64,000 nucleotides of DNA from Apophysomyces variabilis (lineage: Eukaryota; Mucoromycota; Mucoromycetes; Mucorales; Mucoraceae): assembly GCA_002749535.1 (NCBI GenBank), contig MZZL01000408.1:1-64000 (forward strand), read 5' to 3'. This document shows positions 1-12,486 of this stretch, one piece after another. A model generated the notes under the pieces. That model was not told the origin of the DNA. It saw nothing but the letters and a program-made list of their open reading frames with translations, and searched no databases. The first letter of the stretch is position 1. Every line of letters starts with the position of its first letter. The position numbers and the translations under genes were made by a program.

Positions 1-67
1 ACAAGGATCGGCGCCAGCAGGCATTGCAGCGAAACCTGGAAGATCCTCCAATGTTGATCTCGACTGA
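1..67 (+). CDS. Possible 3' end of a gene entering from the left edge
   Basis: One frame is open from position 2 to a TGA at 65-67. It reads Gly/Ala/Pro-rich residues and then a short acidic tail ending in VDLD. Base composition is more GC-rich here than in the AT-rich sequence that follows, as expected at the end of a coding exon. Only about 21 codons are visible, so no family can be named, and chance is a real alternative. Confidence 0.25.
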   Translation, partial: QGSAPAGIAAKPGRSSNVDLD

Positions 68-459
68 TATACTTACACATCAACATCAAAAAAATCACTT
101 GTCTTGTTTCATAAACAAAGTTTGCTCCTACAGTATCATTTATTGATCTGCCTTATCCATCTGAACCTGCTGACTCTCATCTGAGTTTATTGATTTTGCA
201 AATTAAGTTGGTTTGATCAACTAAACTTTTAAAAATCATCTTTTAGCACAAATTACTATTCATTGTCAGTATTTCGTGAATGGTTTTAAATTTTCATGTT
301 AAATTGATCGTGAAAAGGATATGGACAGCAACTTTATTAGGCTTGCTAACTTGCCAGCGATAAAAATACTTTGCTATAAGAACGTTGTGAAGGGCAAAGG
401 AAGGTCGTTCTTCGGAGACTGTAATGGTATGGCGCATTGAGACTAAGCTCTAAGCCGAA

Positions 460-1640
460 CCCGCGATGGGATTTTTCTGCTTCACAAAGCTTTTTCACTT
501 CCTCCACGTTAATGTGTTTAGTGTATGCTTCATGTAGCGCTAGCATCTATTTTGATACCACTTTAACGGTAGAGTTTCACCCGAAACATCCTACAACTTG
601 TCAATATTCTCTTGGAGCGACTTCAAACTGTAGTTACAGTTTCGGCAAGCTTCACGTTTGACTGCACTCTAAGCACGTTCGATTCAATTATTCGCAATGA
701 AAATTGGGATACAGCTTAAATATACGGCCTTCGTTCCGAACAGCTTCACCTAGTGATGCTTTTTTGCGCCTTAAAATCAGGCTGAACTCACAAAGATGCC
801 GAGCACAGCACCTGGAATCTGTATTTTAAGGCTCTTGCCAATCCAGTTTCCATTTTTTTGCCCGGTCCATATAGGTGTTCCTCGTTTAAATAAGCTTCGT
901 TCCATCTATACTGTTATAATGCCCTTGACCTACCTCGTATCTTCCCATCCGCTGTTCCTACTTATTTGTCTCGGTGCGATATTCTGTTGAGGATATTCAT
1001 CACCACCGAGGACAAACTTGGTACTGCGAAACTGGCATTGATATTTTTTACTAGCAGGATTGTTCTTGAGAAGTAGTCTGTTTGCCACTTATGCACCCTT
1101 GCCGTACACGCTGTGATTGCTGCCTTGGTCGAAAAGGAATATTGCTTTGCAACCAGGATGGAGCATCTGGAAAAGGAGGAAGCAGCTTCTACCTGTTGCT
1201 TAAGAAGATCTTGGCTTGTCCAGTATTGTTCGCGGTTCGCACCTCCAAGAAACTTGCTTTCACTTGACCATATATTTATCCCCCATGGTTCTATGACAAG
1301 CGCGTTGGAATTCACTGATAATAATCGACGATTTTGGATTCTGCTTTCCCAATGGACTTTCACCTTCCTCTAGCAATATGTCATGATTGCCATCGTTCGC
1401 ATAAAAAGTCAATTCCTCATGAGTTACAAATAGAAATTCAACCTCATTAGACAAGAAGATAGGCTCTACTACCTCCTCTTTCGTTTCTTTCATTAAATCA
1501 GGCCGTCAATGACCTGTACCCTATCGTACGCCCTGCCCATTCCCGTCGGTATGCAACAACATCCTTTCGTTAATGTCCGTCAACGAAAGTGTCTTTACCA
1601 TTGTGGTGGAAGATGAAACCCTGCTCTTGAGCGTGGTCCC
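460..1640 (-). pseudogene. Decayed DDE transposase, broken by frameshifts and stops
   Basis: Read on the minus strand, pieces of one transposase lie in the right order but in different frames. Near 1590 is a DGH-x-RKDVVAYR block. Near 1430-1390 is a VTHEELTFYANDG block followed by a SIIISEF segment. Near 1150-1110 is FLFDQGSNHS, where the D fits a catalytic Asp. From about 795 to 600 a cysteine-rich CCARHL block leads to a segment with an IER that fits the catalytic Glu. Near 550-480 is an AY-x-K ... KSHR tail. I recognise this block order from DDE transposases that are abundant in Mucoromycota and Glomeromycotina. At least two in-frame stops and several frame changes show it cannot make an active enzyme. 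Terminal repeats were not found. Confidence 0.72.
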
Positions 1641-3258
1641 ATAACTACTGATGGCAATACTGCCTGTGATAGCAAGTCTTTTTAGGGATTAGCTCATGGT
1701 TAACGAAATTTTGCAGCTTCAGGAGACTGCACGTTTCTTGCTTCTGAGACCGAACCAGGTTCTGGCCGAGTCTTTACAATGCTCATCATTCATTATTGAT
1801 TGCCACTTTGTATGATTTCACTGCCGGTGAAGAGAAAGTAATCCCTGTATTTAGTGCCAACGTACCCTCTTGTCCAAGAACTGATTGCGATATCGCGGCG
1901 TTTCGAGAAGCATCATTTCTTATACTCTTCCAACCTGTAGCCAAGAGAATGTTGTATCGCTTGATACCAGCAGAGGTCATAATAAAACAGGCTATCAATC
2001 ATATTGGAACTAGCTATACGTAAAGAGATGCCTGCGGAAAGTTTGCTATATGCAACTCTCATAGTATCCATTTTGTCTTCTCTGAGTGTAATGGGTTTGC
2101 GTATGCGAAAGACGCGAAGTAACTGTTTTCATCACGGGATCTTTGCTCGGTAGAGTTTTTATAACCGTGGGGCATGGCATAAGGGAAACGTAATAAATGT
2201 AAACTAGACGTCTGTTGTCTGGAAGGACTTTACCGTCATTATTGAGAAATTCAGCCACTCTGTTCAAGCCAAATGCAAGCTATCAAACAGTATTAACATG
2301 CGCTGGAAATCACGACCGCTCATTGGACAAGAGCGAACAAACATCGAAAGACTTGGTTCAAGATAACGGACATATATAGCCGGCGGCTATGTTTCTACAT
2401 TTGTTTAGTAAGATTGCATAACTCTATCCTCTGTGTTCCTTGATATTTACTTGTTGTAACAAGATCTTACCAAAGTAACCACCACGGCTATCTAAACCAC
2501 TGTCGGCTAATCTATGGATAATAACCTGTCACGCTTTTTATCTTTTCCTCGTATCACATTGTCTGCAGCAAATTGTTCTCGGACTTAACGTCAATAGCGA
2601 TATATTACTCAATCATAACTAGGGTTTCCATGCCTTTCCGTGTCTCAGTAAGTTTGGGTCTTCCTTAGTTGCTGCATCTCAATAAAGTTCATTAAGACCT
2701 CTTCAATCCCTTGTGTCTTTGAGCTTAAACGCCCTTGTGGCACGTGCAGATTACGACGTTAAAGTCACCGTCTGTAATCTAATTGTCTTTGTGTATTTGA
2801 ACAGATTTTGATATCGTTTGGAGGAACCTATTTATGATGAAGCATAGGTATAATGCACTTCATGGCTGTCGAATCTCCATTGCGCCATACCGTATTCGGG
2901 AAGATGTGTCATTAGGTATAACGGTGATACTCTGAATTAATTTTCCAGTCAGAAATGCTGCAGTGTGAGCCTCATATGTTATAGCCACTGATAAATGAGG
3001 AACGTTCCAGTGATTTAGCTCTTATGGTCGTACCAAATACCCAAAAAAGACCCTTTTAATTTTTGCTTGAATAGGATTGTGTTACCGACATACCAGACTA
3101 TACCGCACGTGTACAAACTAATGTAGATGATATGGGTATAGAGTCGCTTCTCTCTCTTGTTCCTAAACAAATCCATTATTCCTTAATTAAGAGAATATTT
3201 CCATCTACGCTTCAAGTCCATTCCATGCTAAAATACACGTAGTATCCTGAGCTGTTGA
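1641..3258. other. Gene-free AT-rich stretch
   Basis: Only short open frames without recognisable protein similarity are present. It may hold flanking parts of the transposon remnant to its left and the upstream region of the RNase gene to its right. No tRNA, tandem repeat or clear inverted terminal repeat was seen. Confidence 0.5.
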
Positions 3259-3265
3259 TATAAAA
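3259..3265 (+). promoter_or_regulatory. TATA box of the RNase T2 gene
   Basis: A TATAAAA motif sits 38 bases before the ATG at 3303, so the leader would be very short. The position supports the chosen start. Confidence 0.55.
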
Positions 3266-3302
3266 TGCCCAAATCGTTATGCTCAGTGTTTCTACTTGCA
3301 TC

Positions 3303-4271
3303 ATGAAGTCCCCGTTTCTCTTATCGTCAACGTTACTGTTATCTGCAATTTCACTTGTCACTAGTAGCCCGGTGCTATTTCCCCGTGCGTCTGATTCCTG
3401 TCCTAGTAAGTAATAAGGTCGCTATCCGTTGTTAGATACTAAACGCAACAATATTAGTTGACGTGATCTCATGTAGCGGCGCCAGCACCAATACCTGTTG
3501 CTCGCCAAAATACGGAATTTTAGTCTTGGTACAACAGGTAAGAGATATTGGTTTGATATGAAGGCCATTTCTAATCGTTGGTCTCAGTGGCTTACTGATT
3601 ATGGTCCGGAAAATGCTTTTACATTGCACGGTCTTTGGCCGGATACATGCGACGGTGGGCAAACGGGAGATGCAGGATGTGATAGCTCGCGCTCTTATAG
3701 CGACGTTGGGTCCATTATCCAGAGCAACCAGCCTTCGCTGTACCAGCAAATGAACACATACTGGCCATCTTACAAAGGTAAGGTGTTCTCGAATTAGACT
3801 AAGCCTGATCGGGATTGCAAATTTAAGGCGACAACAGCGCTTTCTGGACCCATGAATGGGACAAGCACGGTAAGTATATCAGATGAAGCTATTCAAAGTG
3901 TGCTGATCTCGCGTGCAGGAACCTGCGTTTCAACTTTGGATCCTTCCTGCTTCGGATCATCCTACCAAAAATACGAGGACATGTATACTTACTTTGAACA
4001 AGTCCTGAGCCTGCGCAACCAGTACGATTTGTACTCAATTTTCCAAAACGCCGGCATCACTCCAGGCCAAGGATCAGTGTCTATCGGTGACTTAGAGTCC
4101 GCAATTCAGTCAGCCATAGGTGTACAACCAAAGATAACTTGTCATGACGGAGCTATTAGTGAAGTGTGGCTCTATTTCAATGTCAAAGGTACAAGTACCT
4201 ATGTACCTATTGATGCTATCGATTCGTCCACTTGCTCTGGATATACAACATACCCATCCAAAAATAATTAA
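3303..4271 (+). CDS. Secreted ribonuclease T2
   Basis: An RNase T2 family endoribonuclease that cleaves single-stranded RNA through a 2',3'-cyclic phosphate. The first exon encodes a signal peptide (MKSPFLL..., hydrophobic to about residue 21), so the enzyme is secreted or vacuolar. Both active-site blocks are present: CAS I as FTLHGLWPDTCDGG and CAS II as FWTHEWDKHGTC, with the catalytic histidines and the Glu/Lys between them intact. Cysteines for the usual disulfides are present, including a CC pair in exon 2. Five exons join in frame with GT-AG introns near 3410-3475, 3532-3585, 3777-3828 and 3871-3918. A TATA box lies just upstream. Length (about 245 residues) is normal for fungal T2 enzymes, and it lacks a long C-terminal extension. 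Confidence 0.9.
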
Positions 4272-4738
4272 AGTTTTACAAAAAATGATACATAAACTAG
4301 TAATTACTATCCATCGCATTTTTGTCTACTTCATTCCAAAATAGTATGCTGCGTGTATCTCTTGCTAATGAGTAAAAACTACACTTTATAGTATAAAATT
4401 CCTGTAGTTACCCCCCAGTATTGTAACAATTCAGTCAGTATCAATAGATTGGATAACGTTCCATATGGGACCTTCAATAACTGTAGGTTGTTTACTCGCT
4501 GTTGATTCACCGATGGGCTTTACGCCTGTTTGACCCACACTTAAGCTTCTGCAACTTCAAGTGCCCCTGCCATACTAATACCCTTTAGACATTGTTGTTT
4601 AACGGATGCAAAGATACCGTCAGTCAACTAACTTTATACTATACGTCAGCGCCAAGTGTCTGTAAAATGATAGAATAACGCCCTTGTGACGTGCAACCAT
4701 AAGACCGCTCGGTATTGCAACTTGATCACAAGGATCGC
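4272..4738. other. Spacer between RNase T2 and the MutL gene
   Basis: AT-rich spacer between two genes on the same strand. It must hold the RNase terminator and the MutL promoter, but no specific motif stands out. Confidence 0.5.
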
Positions 4739-7700
4739 ATGAGCAGCCGACCCATTCGCGCTCTCGACAAAGCAACTGTTCGCCATCTTCATTCTGGTCA
4801 AGTGATTACTGATGTCGAATCGATCGTGAAGGAACTGATAGAGTAAGTCTCTTATTTTATTTGACTGCGATCTAAGGGCAGTAATAGGAATGCACTTGAT
4901 GCTGGATCCGATAATATTCAGATTAAACTAGTAAATAGTGGACTTCTATCTGTACAGGTATAACTTGCAAATCAACGCAGCCTAGAAGATTCATAGTACA
5001 TAGGTAAAAGACAACGGGTGTGGCATATCAGAGAATTGCAGGCCTGTGATGGCTCGACGATATCATACATCAAAAATCTCCTCGTTTGAAGACATCGATA
5101 GAATCACCAGCTTAGGATTTAGAGGTAAGGATGCGCTAGTTGTTCGCGTAAATCTAAGCTGTGCTATTTGATCTCTAGGAGAAGCGTTAAACTCTATATG
5201 CGCAATTGCTGAGAAGTTTCAGATAATCACAAAGACAGCTAATGACATGGTCGCCCGCCAGTACGACTTTGACCACGAGGGAAGCGTAGTTTGTGAGAAG
5301 GTTGCCACAGGCCTGGCAAATTCAGGTACAGTTGTATCTGTACATGAACCATTTCGTAACATACCAGTGCGAAGACAGGTAATGCAATATCAAAATTACT
5401 ATGGTCTCCGCTAAACAATTATCAGGTCGCACAAAAGAACGCCGCAACAGGAATCAAACGGATCCAAGATTTGTTAGTCAGGTTCAGCCTGTCGCATCCG
5501 AATACAAGATTCTCCCTTCAGCAAGCACAAGATACTCTAGGAAGCCGACGAGAAACCACGTGGATCAAACCAGCTAAAGACGAAGTGATGGATTCTATAT
5601 CTGCTGTCTATGGTGCACAGCTTGCAGATGCATTGACATGTGGATCAGTAACCGAAGACGGTGAAGGATTTGTCGTTGATTATGTGCTGCCAAAACCATC
5701 TGCAGGTAATTGCTATATTAAGTGACGCGACATAATTTTGTGAGGTAGATGCCGCTGTTATATATAAGAATGACCGGATCTTTGTTTTTGTGAACGGACG
5801 AGCCATCAATTATACAAAATCAGATCTTAAGGAGATGGTGGCTATGATACGAAAACGGTGTAGAGATACATTTTCCATAGATGGTAATTGGAATGCTCAT
5901 TTGCTGCACTGTCTGATCTGTCGCAGATTCTTCCAAAAAGATGCCATTTGTATATATCCATATCAAAGCTCAGCCTGATAAATACGATGGTAATATTTCC
6001 CACCAAAAAAAGATAACCCAGTTACTGAATATTTGTAGTTAATATTGAGCCAAGCAAAAATGCAGTTCTTTTCCATCGAAAACAACATATACTCAACCTA
6101 GTCGAAACTATACTCGACAAAGTCTATGGATCTGTTTATGACAGATTGTTTAATGGTCGACATTGTAAGGAACGCTATATGTATGTACCCTGGTTATAGC
6201 ATTAATATTCGTTAAACAAAGTATTCCCCAGATCCACGGAGAAGGAAGCATTGGTTCAATCCTATGCTAAAGATCGGCTGACTGGAAATACTGAAGCAGG
6301 AAACTCGTCTGGGACCAATCTGAATTTGCGATGCCAAGACAATGCTCAGCTAGATTATGGACAAACTCCTAGAGCGGATCAATGGAGCTCTTCTGAACCA
6401 AATGATGAGTATATTAGGCTTGAAGACGAAGCCGAACCCATTCCGGTTTTCCCAGAGGAAAGGTCAGCTGCTGCTCAAAGTGTTCCGTCATTGAGCGAGT
6501 GGCTAGCAAGCAAACGGACACCGGATCCATCTGAACATAGCGGTGAAAAAATAGTATCTAGCAAGACCACCAGCAACGATACAATGGAATGGCATATAGA
6601 ACAATTTCAACCAGAATTGGAAGCTACAAACACTGACTTTAATGAGCGAGCCATGAGTGCACAAGAACAGGTCACTTGTGTGCCGAGAGATAGCACGTTG
6701 GAGAACGATGCAACAGTCGCTAACCAAGACTACCGGGAACACATACAAGCAACATGCTGTGTATTGCCAGAACAAACACGAGAAGTTGAATCCATTAACG
6801 CGTCTGATCGAATAGCACCTGTTCAACGTAGCGAGCGTATCGACATTGTGCGACAGCTAGGAGCGACTTCCAACCCTGCAGCTATTCGTAATATACAAAG
6901 ACCAATTCCTCCCGCACTGCAACCTTCTAGTCAAGTGCCCGCCAGTGAAAGGCTTGAGATCTCATTGCCATCATCGATAACCAGGGTTAGGAAACGGAAT
7001 ATTTCCCATATTCTACTGGATCACTCCACTAGAAAAAGAGCGGCGAATGAGACCTTTGGAGAAGAAAGCACGTTAAATTTTAGCATTGATCGTGTTAAAA
7101 CTGACTATGCAATTTGTCGATCACGACACTCAAAGCTTTACCGATGTCGTTTCGAGGACTGGCCTCTTCGCGCTGCTACCGAAAGAGGTGCGGTAAATAT
7201 TTTACCACACTCACTTGAAAAAGACCTTGCTGTTTATAGCCGAGTACAATCAACTGTGCAACTGGGCCAAGTGGTTGGGGAGATTGGTGTTATCGACATG
7301 AAAAGGCAAGTGACACTTGCTTGCACTGCATCAATCCTTATGCGGTTGGGTCGATAGGGCGCGAATATTTTTCTTTGCTTCAAAGTTGATTGATCACTAC
7401 GAACTAATGCCACATAAAACGCTAGAACGTCCCATACAGATGCAATTAAGGTAATAGCCGCTTACTATGAATTCAGCTGATATCAGATGAAGTGAATCCG
7501 ACCCGTTGTACGCCGTGCTATTAACTTTAACAGGATATGAGCAAGAAATCAGAGATGATCATCATGGCTGCAAGGACTGTAATTATCATATTATTAACGA
7601 TAGATATGTCATTGCTAATGGATTCAGCGTGCGATGGAGAAAATGTATGTCTGATGGTCTAGTCGAATTATCGTTTTGATTTTATGATGTTTAGGCTCGC

Positions 7701-8026
7701 ATTTGAATGCAGCGATTGTACAGTTGACTGCAGCATATGATTTGGGTGAACCATATGGCTTGTCCGACTTTTGCGAACTATTATCTCTAATGAAGGCTAA
7801 CACGCAAATTTCGCTAAACAAAGTGCGACCGGCTAAAGTCGTTAACTACTGCTGTCGCTTAGCTGAGAAAGAGATGCCCATTGAATGTGACACAGATAGT
7901 GTAAAAGATATTCTCGACGCACGGGATTGGAAGGATCAACCACTCCGAGACGGACGGAAAGTTAGCTTAGCAGTTGATCGTCAGGTCCTTGCTTGTTTAC
8001 TATGGAGCTCACGACAAGATAGGTAG
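4739..8026 (+). CDS. MLH2: MutL homologue of the PMS1/MLH2 type (mismatch repair)
   Basis: A MutL-family GHKL ATPase, expected to pair with MLH1 in mismatch repair. The N-terminal ATPase motifs are complete: IVKELIENALDAGSDN (split by an intron near 4842-4888), VKDNGCGIS and LGFRGEALNSICAIAEK. The transducer part has FVFVNGRAINYTKSDL and, after another intron, the NIEPSK block. A low-complexity linker follows (about 6250-7060) and then a C-terminal domain ending at 8026. I saw no DQHAxxExxxxE endonuclease motif in the C-terminal part, which fits human PMS1 / yeast Mlh2 rather than PMS2/Pms1 or Mlh3. The sequence around the ATPase (RPVMARRYHTSKI, then GFRGEAL) also resembles human PMS1 most. 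There are many small introns, and the exact joins after 7350 are uncertain. Confidence 0.85.
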
Positions 8027-8963
8027 CAGGATATATGATATTTGTATTCTATGAGCAGATCAATTTATTATCAGCCATTAAGTGAAAAGAAGTTCAATTA
8101 ATTTTGCTACTTTGCAAACCTGCGTCCATTACAGAAGAAGTATTCAACCATATATCCAAATGCATGACTCACCTAACTTCGCATTAAATCAATTTGCTCC
8201 AAGAAACAGTAAATTTTCATTATCATGGTAACAGCGAACAGTATCCGTTCGACTTTACCTAGCGTATCGCCAAGTGAAAACGGCTCGAGCAAAAAAGTAT
8301 GACTTTGCGGACAGCGGATTTGTATCATTTCCTGTTCATAGCTGTAATCTAAGGATACATATAGCCTCTGAAATTCTACATGGAGCTATTGGTCAGGAGA
8401 GGGGCCCCTCTCAGAAACGAGTATTATGCCACTGGATAAGACATTTACATGTTGGATGATATTTTATCCGGATGTTTAATTGTCGTTGAGGCGAACCGAT
8501 GGACAGCAGACGCGTATTCAGTATTCTCCCTCTTTTGTCCTACGTCGTTTCTATTCATTGTTCACCGCATCCTGTCAACTTGAAATCCCATCTTTTGGCG
8601 GCAGAAATATAGATGCACTTGCTGTTATTCTGTTTACAAAGAAAGGTTGAGGTTTGTTACAACTGAACAGTAACAGCTTTTTATTTAGACCGTCTTGATC
8701 TATTATTTTTGTTTTACGAAGTACCTTGTTAAATATAGAGCTAAGGATAACGTTTCACTGTGTGTTACTCGGTTTCGGGTACGTTCGTAACATTTCGCCA
8801 TGAAGGTGGGGTTCGGAATGCCTGATCTGAACATCGGATGTTTAAAATTCGCTTTCAAAATGCGGAAATTCCCGCAACTGAATCTTTTTTTTTCTTTTCT
8901 CCCAGTGACAATTTTTAACGTGATATTTTCTTCTTTATACAGTCGGGAAACAAGCAACATACC
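8027..8963. other. Intergenic region with no supported gene
   Basis: Short open frames only. A T-rich tract at about 8884-8901 lies upstream of the next start and could be promoter or leader. No conserved protein or RNA was recognised. Confidence 0.45.
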
Positions 8964-9413
8964 ATGTCGAACCATTTATATAGTGATTCTTGTTGTTATT
9001 GTCATCATGATGCTTATACATTCGGTGAAGATGCCTCTATTGCAGCAGAATCTTGCAGGGTCGAGGAGAACATGAATACAGATGAACAACCATTTCCATA
9101 CAATTATCTTTTGAATCTTTTTACTGCACCAAATATGGGCGCTTTCCTTGCTGAGACAAGTTTTACTGACGATGTTTATGCTTTGCCCATTCACCTGCAG
9201 CGACTCATTAGCGAAGCCAAAGAGGAAGTGATCCTGGAACGGACCAAAGCAAGTCAAGGCATACTCCACCGGTCTAACCAGGCTTTGAACCGATTGGAAG
9301 ATGTCCGAAAGTATGTCTGGATGCGTTCTGGTGGTGATGTTGCCAACCTGATGGCCATTTTGACCCACATTGTAAGTGACGAAGACGAACTGCAAAACCT
9401 CGTGGATCATTGA
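8964..9413 (+). CDS. Hypothetical 149-residue protein
   Basis: A single open exon starts with ATG at 8964 (context CATACCATG). The N-terminus is rich in Cys and His (CCYCHHD). The middle has aromatic and hydrophobic residues, and the last 70 residues look helical and charged (ISEAKEEVILERTKASQGIL, then a LEDVRKYVW segment). No signal peptide or membrane span is visible. I do not recognise the family. It converges with the DUF4112 gene, with about 210 bases between their stops. The exon is longer and less biased than random frames nearby, but upstream exons cannot be excluded. Confidence 0.5.
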   Translation: MSNHLYSDSCCYCHHDAYTFGEDASIAAESCRVEENMNTDEQPFPYNYLLNLFTAPNMGAFLAETSFTDDVYALPIHLQRLISEAKEEVILERTKASQGILHRSNQALNRLEDVRKYVWMRSGGDVANLMAILTHIVSDEDELQNLVDH

Positions 9414-9627
9414 ACGGACCATCCCCACCTTCCCCTCTCACTTCCCTCCTCCGTTTTTTCGTACTCTCATCGATCCTGCCATTAACATCTGACAAGCCGA
9501 CCAAGAATATGCCTATGTGCACGCATATAACCATCATATCATTGCATACAATTTACCAACTTTCTACTTTTTATCCGAATTTCCATTTTACCAACATTAA
9601 AAAAACCTCACTTATCCCTCGTCATCG

Positions 9628-10410
9628 TCATCTGGCTTTATTTTTAAAGGAGGAAATAGTGGTGGTTGCCATGTGGATTATGTCTCTGCCTAACTGGATC
9701 CATCCAATCTCTACAGCAGCAGTTGATCGACTGCTACCCTCTCCGTTTGTAGCCAAATAATCTTGCAACGCTTCGTAGTTCCACAAGTTTGCCTTATAAA
9801 AGATGTCCAGAAAACCACCCACCACAGGAATTAATCCAATAAACAGATCTGTAGTTAACAAAACACAATGCATTGTGCGTGTGAGTTGAGGTGAAGAAAA
9901 TTCCCAGGCATCTTTTCTAAGGTTACCCAATGTCACGTTGATCATCATGCGCAATAAGAGCCACAGTGGGATACCGAACATTGTCGATAGATAGACTGAA
10001 CCAATCAATCGATTTTGTTCCTTTTCTTTATTCTATGGACATGACTTACCTTGGTACAAAGCACAAATACATCCCATGAACCCTCCAACCACAGGAATAA
10101 AACTCTAACGTAACCATGACATCCCGTTATCCTATCGTGTCTCTTTTTTCGTTCTCCTCTCCCTTACAAGCAATGAGTCGATGCCCAATGGAATAGGCGA
10201 TCCTGGCACAGCATTATCAAGCCATCGCGCAATACGTCCAATTTTCTTTAAAAGCTGTTCTTTTTTCCTTTCACTCATCTGTCTCCTTGGCGTTATATGC
10301 TGTAGATAAGGATATTGTCTTTCCAAAGAGGTCATTCTAGCTGATCCTTTGGGTCGTATTCGTTCAACATGCTGGGGAATCCCCAATCTATTATAAATAA
10401 ATCGCATCAT
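9628..10410 (-). CDS. DUF4112 family membrane protein
   Basis: A small integral membrane protein of the DUF4112 family, whose function is unknown. Two family hallmarks are seen: FIPVVGGFMGCICALYQ in the short middle exon, and the repeat-like GLIPVVGGFLDIFYKANLWNYEAL in the last exon. Three exons join in frame: the first ends at about 10155, the middle lies near 10054-10105, and the last starts near 9995 (joined as YQVYLSTMFG). The start is set at the MMRF double Met at 10410, because the open frame further upstream has only a TTG. The N-terminus carries a basic stretch. The gene sits 136 bases downstream of the peroxin gene on the same strand. Confidence 0.8.
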
Positions 10411-10545
10411 CCTTTGAATGAAAAAGAAGCCCGTTCTGATATTTTTTTTTTTCAATTGTGTGATATTTTCTGGTTTGGCTGGTTTTTAATTGTTAATGTT
10501 TCAGATTGACCAGGACGTAATGGTTATGCCATCCAGTTTCATCTC

Positions 10546-12137
10546 TTAGTGCCGTTTCCGTAAGCTATTGCTATTCTCTCTAGGAGCTGGAACACGATGT
10601 TCAATCTGTCGTTCAATTAAACGTGCACGGCGACACCATCGTCGTCTCCTTGTAAAGGTCTTGATTCCCGCCACACCTGTAGTAGACTTCCAAGCATTGT
10701 TGCCATACTCCCACCCATTTCGATCCACGCGGTTTTGTACCTCCCCGGTCATATCAACCCACCATTCGTTGTCTGCCCATTGCCAAGTCTTGCTTGTTCG
10801 TCGCTCAATAACCCAACCATCACCCGCTGGATGATAGGTGGTTTCTTGCGTCGATTCTGGCAGATTAAAGCTCTCTTTCGAAGGAATTGCCTTCAGTTGC
10901 TTGTCCGTCCTAATTATAAAAGGAAATCAGTATGAGAGATCATTATTGATTCGATCCCTAAACAATTTCGCAGTTCGTTTACGTACCAAGGCCCTCGTTC
11001 ACTGGGCATCATGTTAGTCGTCCAGTCCATTCCCAACCACCACCGCTAATTGGCAAAACTTGAGCAAAACCGAGTCTAGTGAGTCTGTTTGAGACTTACT
11101 TGATTCTCATATACTTCGAACTGAAACACCATTTCATTCTTTTTTCCAGATTGTGTTTCTACTTCATCTTCTTTCTGGAGGATGTCAAGCGCTTTCTGTT
11201 TTTCCACTTTGACTCGTTTGAACAGTTGCATAAACCACAGCTTCACACTGCTACATCCACCCGTAGTAGCTGAGGTTGCTTTGCCTAGGATTGCACCGGG
11301 CAAATGAAGACATGACACAGTAACAGCTACTCCGTAAGCCCAGAGTGCAGCCGCTAGATTTGCAAGCAACACGTTCCGACGCGCAGCGAGAAGGATGACT
11401 TTAAACCAAGGGGAAGGGCTGAGAAGGGTAATGGCACCCAGTAAGGCTAAGCTTCCGCTTGTTCCCAGCAATAGTGTCAACAGGATCCATAGTGGCCATA
11501 CATACAACAAAACACTAAGAACGGAAACAGCCAAGTCTGGTCTTGATCCATCCAGGTAGGACATCACCCATTGGAGTTGTTGTCGCGCTTTATCGACGTG
11601 TTCAGTGATAATCACTAGGTGATTGAGCGTATCGTCCAGCGATACTTGACCTTCAGGCTGGATCTTACGCGAGATGAGTTCCTCTTGTTCCTCTTGAGTC
11701 TGTTGGTCATCCTCGTCGTCTTCATCGTTTTCTCGTTTCTGCTCCTCACGCTTTCTCCTTCGTGCTAGTCTTTCACGCTCCAATTTTTCCCGTCGATACC
11801 GAGTTGTACGTACCCCTAACCAGTCCCGCCACAGTTTGCTTAACAGAAGCATCGGCACACCAAATGCCAAGACATGCCATGTCCATAAACAGCAGACAAT
11901 CCATAATAAGACCAGCAGAAGCGATTGTCGCGGTTGTGATGTTCGCCAAGCGATGAGTTCTGCTGCATGGGCTATGAGTTTGATAGCGGGACCAAGTCCA
12001 ACCAAAGTCTTCAATACAGGGGTTGGTATTTGATCCAGTGCGTCAATGGCATACGGTGAGGAATAGCTGTGCATTCCGCTACTCTGACTTGCCGTACTGC
12101 TTTCAGTGTTGAATGACTCGTGATGACTTGAAGACAT
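10546..12137 (-). CDS. Pex23/Pex30-type peroxin with dysferlin domain
   Basis: A peroxisomal/ER membrane peroxin of the Pex24/Pex30 family, which controls peroxisome number and the ER regions where peroxisomes and lipid droplets arise. The N-terminal half is a reticulon-like membrane domain with paired hydrophobic segments (about residues 65-105 and 195-270), separated by a long Arg/Glu-rich charged stretch. The C-terminal half is a dysferlin domain: FEVYENQRWWLGMDW, then ERGPWTD, and after the linker GWEYGNNAW and FTRRRRWCRRA. Two introns split it (about 11055-11091 and 10912-10985), and both joins restore conserved residues (ENQ/RWW and GPW/TDK). The start at 12137 is the first ATG and is preceded by a pyrimidine/purine-rich leader. 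Assignment to one numbered peroxin (Pex23, 30, 31 or 32) is not possible here. Confidence 0.87.
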
Positions 12138-12486
12138 GCAAGGGGATGGGAGTTTCTTTTTCTTTTACTTTTTTTTTTTAATGCCATATGAAACCCACGT
12201 GATTAATAAACAGAACTGTGCGAATGTGGTAAGGTTCGAATGAATGCAAGTCTACCATCCATGATTAGCAATTTTATATATCCTGATCAGGTACTTTTAT
12301 ATGTATATTATATGTTAGTAAATGAGAACAAAGGTCTATTGATCAATTGTATGATACTGCAAAGTTTTGGTCCGTGCTCTTTACTGTGTCCATAGTGCTA
12401 CTTCCTATTGGACAATAAGAAATAGGGTAGTCCACATGATGTTGCGTGAATGCGAAGGAAAAAAAAATGACTTTATGTGGTACTAA
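12138..12486. other. Spacer between RPA49 end and peroxin start
   Basis: Presumed peroxin promoter and RPA49 terminator, both read on the minus strand. It contains A/T-runs near 12165-12180 and 12461-12470. No other feature was seen. Confidence 0.45.

Noticed and set aside
12230..12260. GGTTCGAAT string considered as a tRNA T-loop
   Set aside because: No acceptor stem or other arms can be folded around it.
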